A stretch of 64,000 nt of DNA from Diphasiastrum complanatum (Eukaryota > Streptophyta > Lycopodiopsida > Lycopodiales > Lycopodiaceae): assembly GCA_029204225.1 (NCBI GenBank), contig CM055094.1, forward strand, positions 29,436,107 through 29,500,106. Reading direction: 5' to 3'. Below are positions 58,028 to 64,000 of the stretch, one piece after another. Numbering within the stretch: position 1 is the first letter of the stretch; each line of letters begins with the position of its first letter. The notes under the pieces were generated by a model. The model made no database searches. It was not told the origin of the DNA and was given only the letters and a program-made list of their open reading frames with translations. The position numbers and the translations under genes were made by a program.

Positions 58028-61000
58028 ATGGTGCATTCCGACCTTTCCAGTCTGTGGGACGAGGTAGAGATTGTCAGGCGGGTTGCCGACAAGTCCAACA
58101 AGACCGGTCAGAAGATCGTGCGTTGCCGATACTGCCTCGTCGAATTTGCTGCGTCCCTCACTCGCCTTAAAGGCCACCTGCTCGGTGCACACGCCAAAAA
58201 TGATGGCACCTTAAATGCTGCCCCTTGTGGCAGCATGTCCGTCCTCGACAGGCAGCGACTACTGGACACCTACGGGCCATGTCTTGTGGCGGGGGAGAAC
58301 ACCATTTCGGAGGGCGTTCTCCGGTTTTGCACCGCTCCTTATGTGGCTGACCCAGAGTTGCTGCCTGCTTGGCTGGCACGCACGAGGAGAGGGAGTGCAT
58401 CCTCGTCCCGTCCCATTGCCCCTCATCCCCCTCAGACAGTTCCACCACACGCACCCCCATCTGCACCCATTCCTATGGATCCCGTCCCATCACGTCCGCC
58501 AGTTGCCACTGCGGTTCCACCACCATGTCCTGTTGCTCGCACGCCCCCAGTTTACGATTTTCTCATGGATTCTCCGCCACCCGAGCAGGCCCAGGATGCT
58601 ACTGACGAGGCCTTCGAGGATGTGGATGAGATCCCTTCTTCTTTCCCTTCCCATCCGGATGATCTCCCTAGCCAGCAGTTTTCGTATCCCATGCCAGATC
58701 TTGCCCCTCCACCAATGCACCCCACTTATGCTACTGCACCCATCCCTGCCAGTGCATCCCACTCTCTGCATTCCACGTCTACAGCCAATGCATCCACTAG
58801 TGCCCAGCCTGTGAGAGTCATATCTGCAGATTTCATGTACGACGTCATTAGGTCTTCCATCCTGTCCATAGGCCCACAACATGTCGTTACGGTGGTGACG
58901 GACAATGCCACCAGCTGCGTTCAAATGGGTGTCCTGCTAGAGAGAGAGTTCCCTCACATCGTCCATACCCCCTGTGCAGTGCACGGCATAACCTTTTGAT
59001 GGGGGACATAGGTGCACTTCCTTGGGTTAGAGCCATCGTCCGCGAGGCCCTCTTCCTGGTGACTTTTGTCACCCGGAAGAGGCGTGTTCTTGCCATGTTC
59101 CGGGTGTTCAGCCATTTGGACCTCTGTAAGCCAGCCCCCACACGCTTTGCATTCAACCTGGTGGTCATCGACCGTTTGATCAGGTGCAGGGCACAACTTC
59201 TACAGATGGTTGCCAGTGATCTTTGGCGTACCAGTACGTTTCAGCACACGGAGGATGGGGAGCACTTTTCTTCCACGGTGAGGGGAGACCAGTTCTGGAG
59301 GGATGCACAGACATTGTCAGGACTGCTTCGACCACTCTACATTGTGCTCTGCATGGCTGACAACGAGGGGTACACACTTGGACTGCTGTATGAGCTCATG
59401 GACCGGATCGGACAGTTCCTGCAGCTGCCCATCTTGCAGCCAGAGAGGTAAGCGAAATTGTTCTTTATCTTTTCAGTGTTTGCTAGTTTGTTTTTATGTC
59501 GATGCTAAGTTTTTTTTTAAATTTGCTTCGTCTTCGTGTAGGATGACGGAGCTGAGGTTCATCTGGGAGACGCGGTGGAACTACTTTCACAGGAGTATCC
59601 ACAGCGTTGCACACATCTTGCATCCCCTCTTCCTCTCTCCGACACAGATATCAGACAGGGAGCTCGAGGCGGATTGGCTTGAGTACATCTACAGGGTGGG
59701 TCCACACATTGGCTTGGATCCTATCAGACTCATGGAGGAGCTAGCTGCATTTCGTTTTGGCATGGGCACGTTCGGTCACCTAGCTGCTCAGGATCCAGAG
59801 AGGAGGCAGCTCCCCATTACCTGGTGGACCATGTTCGGTAGCACCTATCCCTCCATACAGCGTCTTGCAGTGCATGTCCTTTCTCAGGTATGCATCTCAT
59901 TTCATCCTCCCTTGCTGTATTTCGTTGACGTTCCACCCGTGCACATGTGCTGAAGCATTTCATTGCACGTACCACAGGATTGCGTTGCCTCCTTGTGTGA
60001 GCGTAACTGGAGCACATGGGCCCTGGTTCACACAAGGAGAAGAAACAGGCTGTCAGTGAGTCAGCTAGAGCGGTTGGTGTTCTGTAGCACCAACGCACGT
60101 CTCGCCAGGAGACTGTCGACCATTACGAGTGCATTGCAGGTGATGGGCTATTCCCCCATAGCATTTTTTTTACGTCTCACTAAAATGTAGTTTGCCATTT
60201 TTGATCAAGTTGTTGTCCTGACACGCAATATTTTGACCTTGCAGACGAAGATATCTGATTTGGAGCGCCAGGTTGACTTGCCTACGGACAGCGTCCATCC
60301 CATGCCTGCAAATGACTTGGGCACACAGTTGATGGCAGAGAGAGGGAGGGAGCTTGCTGAGATGAGAGAGAGAGAGCTTGGGCTTGAGCACAGAGAGCCT
60401 CCTTTGTATGAGGCAGACGAGCCAGTGTCAGAGGATGAGCATGATGAGGATGAGCCCATTCGGGTTGTGTTTGCCAGTTCAGAGAGAGATGAGGCAGACC
60501 ATACAGGTGCAGGGCACACGCCACGGGCATGGGTCACAGGTGCATCACGTGGCAGAGGTGGGGCACATGGCACAGGTTATACCGGGAGACAGGCAGGGCA
60601 CACAGGGGGGGGTAGTGGCATACCTACCTATGCTGACATGATGGACAAGGCTCTTGATAGAGGGCAGAGTGATTTAGATGCCGGTCCGGCAGATGTTTGG
60701 ATGCGTGCAGTACAGAGTCATGGCCGTTACTACGACAACGCACCAGAGGAGGCACCAGATGACTTTGATTGCACAGATTGGGAGGCCATGCAGGGTCCAC
60801 AGGGTGCACATGATGAGGCACGGGTTGATTCAGGGGATGGAGCACAAGATGATTTAGGGGATGGTGCACAGGATGAGGCCCAGAGCCCAGAGCATTTGTA
60901 TTCAGATGCCAAGCTGGACGACCTGATTGCCACATTGGATTCAGAGGCTCAGCAGATGCCGAGTGTCAGGGCACCCCCTTCATCTCTTGCCAGCATGCCA

Positions 61001-61878
61001 TACACAGAGACCGAGCCAGAGCAGCCGCACGAGGTGTCTGCAGTTCCTCCAGCTCCTCAGAGGGTATATGTGCGCCGCACAGCTCCTCCAGTGCCACCGA
61101 TGCCATTCAGGCCTGTAGCCCCTCCATCGCCGTCCACTTCTGCAGCGCCAGGTCTCCATGGCAGGCCACCATCTGTGCCCAGGTTTTCTCTTGCAACGCC
61201 CACATCCACAGTGGCTCCTCCAGCTGCTCCCCAGTGGCAGCACCCACTCCACATCCTCCTCCTTTGGCAGCACCCACTCCACTGGCTCCCCCTCTGGCAG
61301 CACCCATGATGTACCAGTACCGGCCACCGCAGCGCCCCTTTCAGTACATATCGCCGCTGTAATTGCCTCCTGCACAGCCAGTTCCTCCACCTGCAGCAGC
61401 CCCACGGGCACACACTCCACGAGCTCATCCTCCTCGCTCAGGTGCACAGGGAGTTCCCTCTTTTGCTTCCCTATCCCAGCCGGCCTCAACATGGGCCCAG
61501 CCTAGCCAGCCAGGTGATTTGCATGGGGGTGACGAGGCATTGACAGCTCCTCTTGTCCGCAAGAGACCAGGAAGGCCCAAGGGTGCACCGAACAAGAAAG
61601 GCAAGGCACAGAAACTGCCAGGGAGGAGAGGACGACCACGCAGGGCTCCAGGTACAGGTAGAGGTGCAGTATCACAGCCAGTTGGAGCAGGTGTTGTTGG
61701 TTTGGCCTGCTTGGGGGCTGATGCGGAGGCTGATTGGGAGGATGAGGATGACGAGTCTTCCCCCTCGGATACGCAGCCCATGCCAGTTCCAGACAGGCAG
61801 AGATATCGGCTGCGAGAGTCAACTCGGGGCCCTGAGTTGTCTCTAGAGCATTCGTCTGAGTCAGAGCCAGAGCATTGA
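58028..61878 (+). pseudogene. hAT transposase with AT-hook tail, split by introns and frameshifts
   Basis: ATG 58028. A BED zinc finger lies at about residues 30-60 (CRYCLVEFAASLTRLKGHLL, then GAH). A P/S-rich stretch follows (58390-58790), then the second half of DUF659 (VVTDNATSCVQMGVLLEREF, second catalytic Asp). A frameshift sits near 58988 and the frame resumes at MGDIGALPWVRAIVREA. Introns with GT-AG: 59448-59541, 59888-59977 and 60140-60244. The exon from 59978 gives CERNWSTWALVHTRRRNRL, the hAT dimerisation motif. A long acidic and P/Q-rich tail follows. A second frameshift near 61300 leads to AT-hook-like KRPGRPKG and RRGRPRR (61560-61660) and an end at 61878. The first half of DUF659, which would hold the first catalytic Asp, is absent, so it is unlikely to be catalytic. 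Confidence 0.82.
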
Positions 61879-62388
61879 TTGTGGCTCTGTTGTTTTAGTT
61901 TCAGTAGTTTGTCTCTAGCAGACGGTCTACCATTGTACTCAGATGATTTTTCACATTATATACAGTGTTTGGCCTACATTATTTGCTGCACATTGTGCGT
62001 ATGTCGCTCTGTACATGTGATGCTTTATTTTCAATTTTATGTCGAATTCTATGTGCGTGTGTGAATCCTATTTTCATTTAATTTCGTTTGAAGTGAATGC
62101 TAGCTTCACATATATGCACCTACATCATGAGCACAACAATCATCCCTACACCCCAAACGACATTTCATAAACACATGTAATACATCTGCATTTAAAAAAA
62201 TTACAGAGATTGCATCTTACATGACCAGGCTCGCGTTGCACAAAAAACAACTATGTATATATTCAACCGTTGTGTCAAGATAACATCACATATACTGTCT
62301 TTTTTTTAAGCAGCCACTAGTTATTTGCTGCACCACAAACTGCCGAAAACTACATAGCAATAGTTCGCCACATACGGCTGGACCTTAT

Positions 62389-62775
62389 CTATTCTAAACA
62401 TCCCTCACTGATCCTCCACCGACTCCTCGCCCTCGTCTGGTGCATTGTTTTGTCGCTCTTGCTCTGCGTCCCGGTTAGCCCGAGCTGCCTCTGGTTAGCC
62501 CGACGTCTGGCCGCCCTTTCCCTGACCATGATGAGCTGCCGTCGTGTGAAATTCATTCCGATCTGCTCATCCAGATCCAGCTCGAAAGCGGGGACAGGAT
62601 CCACAGCGGGGGCGGGTGGCTCCGGTTCCGGTTCCGGATTTCTCTGCCGAGTCTGTTGCAGCATCTCTCGGATATCTGCCTCTTGCTTCCGATGTCTCTC
62701 GTTGTGCCTTCGGATATCTTCCTCAAGCTTCCTCCTGGCTTCGCCCTCGGCCTTCGATGGTATGTGCTCTGCCAT
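62389..62775 (-). CDS. Small coiled-coil protein within the hAT element, opposite strand
   Basis: 128 codons from ATG 62775 (MAEHIPSKAEGEARRKLEED). The first half is a highly charged helix (EDIRRHNERHRKQEADIREM). The middle is a PEPEPEPPAPAVDPVPAFEL linker. The second half (GMNFTRRQLIMVRERAARRR) is basic and could bind nucleic acid. It is convergent with the transposase frame, 510 bases away, and inside the element ends. It is fully open with balanced codon use. I know no family for it. Function is unknown. Confidence 0.45.
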   Translation of the reverse strand: MAEHIPSKAEGEARRKLEEDIRRHNERHRKQEADIREMLQQTRQRNPEPEPEPPAPAVDPVPAFELDLDEQIGMNFTRRQLIMVRERAARRRANQRQLGLTGTQSKSDKTMHQTRARSRWRISEGCLE

Positions 62776-63012
62776 CTCGATCGACCTTCTTCTCACAGCA
62801 CCCTAGTCCTTGAACACCCTCTCACAGCAGCCTGTCTCTCAAACAACCTGTCTCTCACAGCCTGTTCTCACAGCCTGTCACCGGCTCTCGCTTGCTCTCT
62901 CACTGTCTATCACTAGCTCTCTCACAACCTCTGAAAATGCCGACCACAATGGCATTGTGAGTGCCTATTTATCCCCACAGCCTGATCGGCCATGTGGATC
63001 CCCATCATCCAT

Positions 63013-63210
63013 CCATGTGCCTCTGTACCTGCCCCCATGTGATGCTCCCCCCCTGTGTTGGTCTCCCATTGGGCCCATGGTCTGCTCACCCACAATGCCC
63101 ATGTGCCTCTGTACTTGCCCCCATGTGATGCTACACCCCTGTGTTGGTCTCCCATTGGCCCCTCAGTCTGCTCACCCGCAGTGCCCATGTGCCACTGCAA
63201 CAGTCCCCTG
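63013..63210. repeat. 86 bp tandem repeat
   Basis: CCATGTGCC starts at 63013, 63099 and 63185, an 86-base period, with units containing GTTGGTCTCCCATTGG and CTGCTCACCC. It lies just upstream of the small minus-strand ORF, in its presumed promoter. Confidence 0.85.
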
Positions 63211-63436
63211 CATCATGTACTGTACCCTCTTTTTTTACACCCAGAACCCCTTTTTTTTACTTTTTTTGTCCTTTTTTGGTAGTTAATATGCAAAAAAAAA
63301 TTATTAAAAATATATTAAAAAATAAAAAAATATTAAAAATGGTACAGCCCTGGTACCGCGGATCCCAGGGCGGTACCCGTACCGGCGGTACCACTGATAT
63401 GATAACGGCGGTACCATACCAGCGGTACCAGAGGGT

Positions 63437-63442
<6 letters not shown>

Positions 63443-63489
<47 letters not shown>
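63443..63489. repeat. (AT)n microsatellite
   Basis: Pure AT run to the right of the hAT element, probably the other half of the tract it entered. Confidence 0.92.
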
Positions 63490-63493
<4 letters not shown>

Positions 63494-64000
63494 TAAGGAA
63501 GAGGACAGTGGACGCAGACGCGTCCGGTTTTTTTTTTTTTTTTAATTTTTAAAAAAAAATTAGACTAAAAAAAAATAAAAATGAAGCCACGGGTGCGTAC
63601 GACGGTACGGACATGTCCGTTTTTTATTTATTTAAATTTTTTAAATTTTTTTTTAGGGTTTTTTAGTTTAAAAAAAAAATAAAATTGGACCCGTCAAAGA
63701 GAGAGAGTCTCTTGGTTTAATTTAAAAAAAAAAACGTTCTGACCCAGTACGTTTCGGAATGAACGGTAGGGTAAGAGCTACCTCCAAGAGGGTTGTAACA
63801 CCAAAGCCAAAATGAAGTAAACATGAGAAGATTATGCTTGTTTTATTATTTTTTGTGTGAATAAGTTATAAAATCAATGTGTTAAGAAGCTAGTTGACTT
63901 CTTGGTAGAGTGTTGCTCTTTTATATTAGAGACATAGAGAGTTGATTAAAGCATGCTTCAAGAGTTAAAAGTAGACGATTGGGTAAGATGCGAAGTCTCT
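63490..64000. other. Low-complexity AT-rich end, no gene
   Basis: A and T runs alternate with short GC palindromes such as GACGCGTC near 63507 and GGACATGTCC near 63608. No coding signal is seen. Confidence 0.5.

Larger units (their letters stand above)
57616..63442 (+). mobile_element. hAT transposon, about 5.8 kb
   Basis: The ends read CATAGGTCCCGCGGTA (left) and, on the minus strand, CAGAGTACCCTCTGGTA (right), weak terminal inverted repeats of hAT style. The 8 bases outside are ATATGTAT (57608-57615) and ATATATAT (63443-63450), a 7 of 8 match to an 8-base target duplication, although in TA repeat. Both subterminal regions carry several GGTACCGCGG/GGCGGTACC motifs (57640-57705, 63350-63430), which fits transposase binding sites. 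The inside is GC-rich compared with the surroundings. Confidence 0.8.

Noticed and set aside
58215-58924. Long alternative frames on both strands over the hAT exon
   Set aside because: GC-rich coding sequence opens other frames; only the frame from 58028 carries the BED finger and VVTDN motif.
60205-61822. Minus-strand frames of 100-170 codons opposite the transposase tail
   Set aside because: Shadows of the repetitive acidic and Pro-rich tail; no domains and no consistent codon pattern.

Overview
The window is plant nuclear DNA. The evidence is plant-type Ty1/copia and Ty3 LTR retrotransposons (a TGGTATCAGAGC initiator-tRNA primer site and a TGGCGCC-type primer site), a hAT DNA transposon with GT-AG introns, long CT/GA/CA/TA microsatellites, and one host gene with four GT-AG exons. 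The density of nested, broken elements and the 6.6 kb intron of the host gene suggest a large, repeat-rich genome. I cannot place the species. The LINE C-terminal domain at 10 kb is of a type I associate with non-angiosperm land plants, but that is a weak hint.

Layout. 0-7 kb: non-coding DNA with microsatellites, two tandem repeats (179 bp and 91 bp) and a copia-type LTR. 7-12.7 kb: a minus-strand Ty3 pol relic interrupted by a plus-strand LTR, then a 5'-truncated LINE, then a plus-strand Ty3 pol relic. 12.9-22.1 kb: three copia elements (C minus, A plus, B minus); A and B meet tail to tail at 17.46 kb and B is the most complete. 22.1-34.8 kb: a nearly full-length but decayed Ty3 element (element 1): LTR end, primer site, repetitive leader, multi-zinc-knuckle gag, protease, RT, RNase H, integrase, then an extra 3' reading frame of about 2.8 kb, then a 3' LTR. 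34.85-37.06 kb: a Ty3 pol fragment (element 2). 37.06-41.67 kb: the right part of element 3, with leader, a second copy of the extra frame and a 3' LTR but no gag-pol. 41.7-47 kb: TG repeats, small gene relics, and the inverted left end of element 3 (leader, primer site, LTR) carrying a captured piece of copia. 47-49.3 kb: TA/GT/CA repeats and intergenic DNA. 49.33-56.62 kb: a sulfiredoxin gene (SRX) with a copia element (D) in its large second intron. 57.62-63.44 kb: a hAT transposon with a spliced but broken transposase and a small opposite-strand coiled-coil ORF. The right end is low-complexity AT-rich DNA.

The only credible working host gene is SRX, which reduces over-oxidised peroxiredoxins. 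Everything else of size is transposon-derived and carries stops, frameshifts, deletions or active-site losses. The most interesting signal is the extra reading frame shared by the Ty3 elements at 30.7-33.5 kb and 37.8-40.8 kb. The two copies are diverged yet keep one order: a globular N-terminal part, an S/T/P-rich linker, a coiled coil, and a C-terminal domain with NWP(V/I)I and IYYR motifs. In element 3 it is the only coding sequence left, placed directly behind the leader. All assignments come from reading translations by eye; no database search was made.
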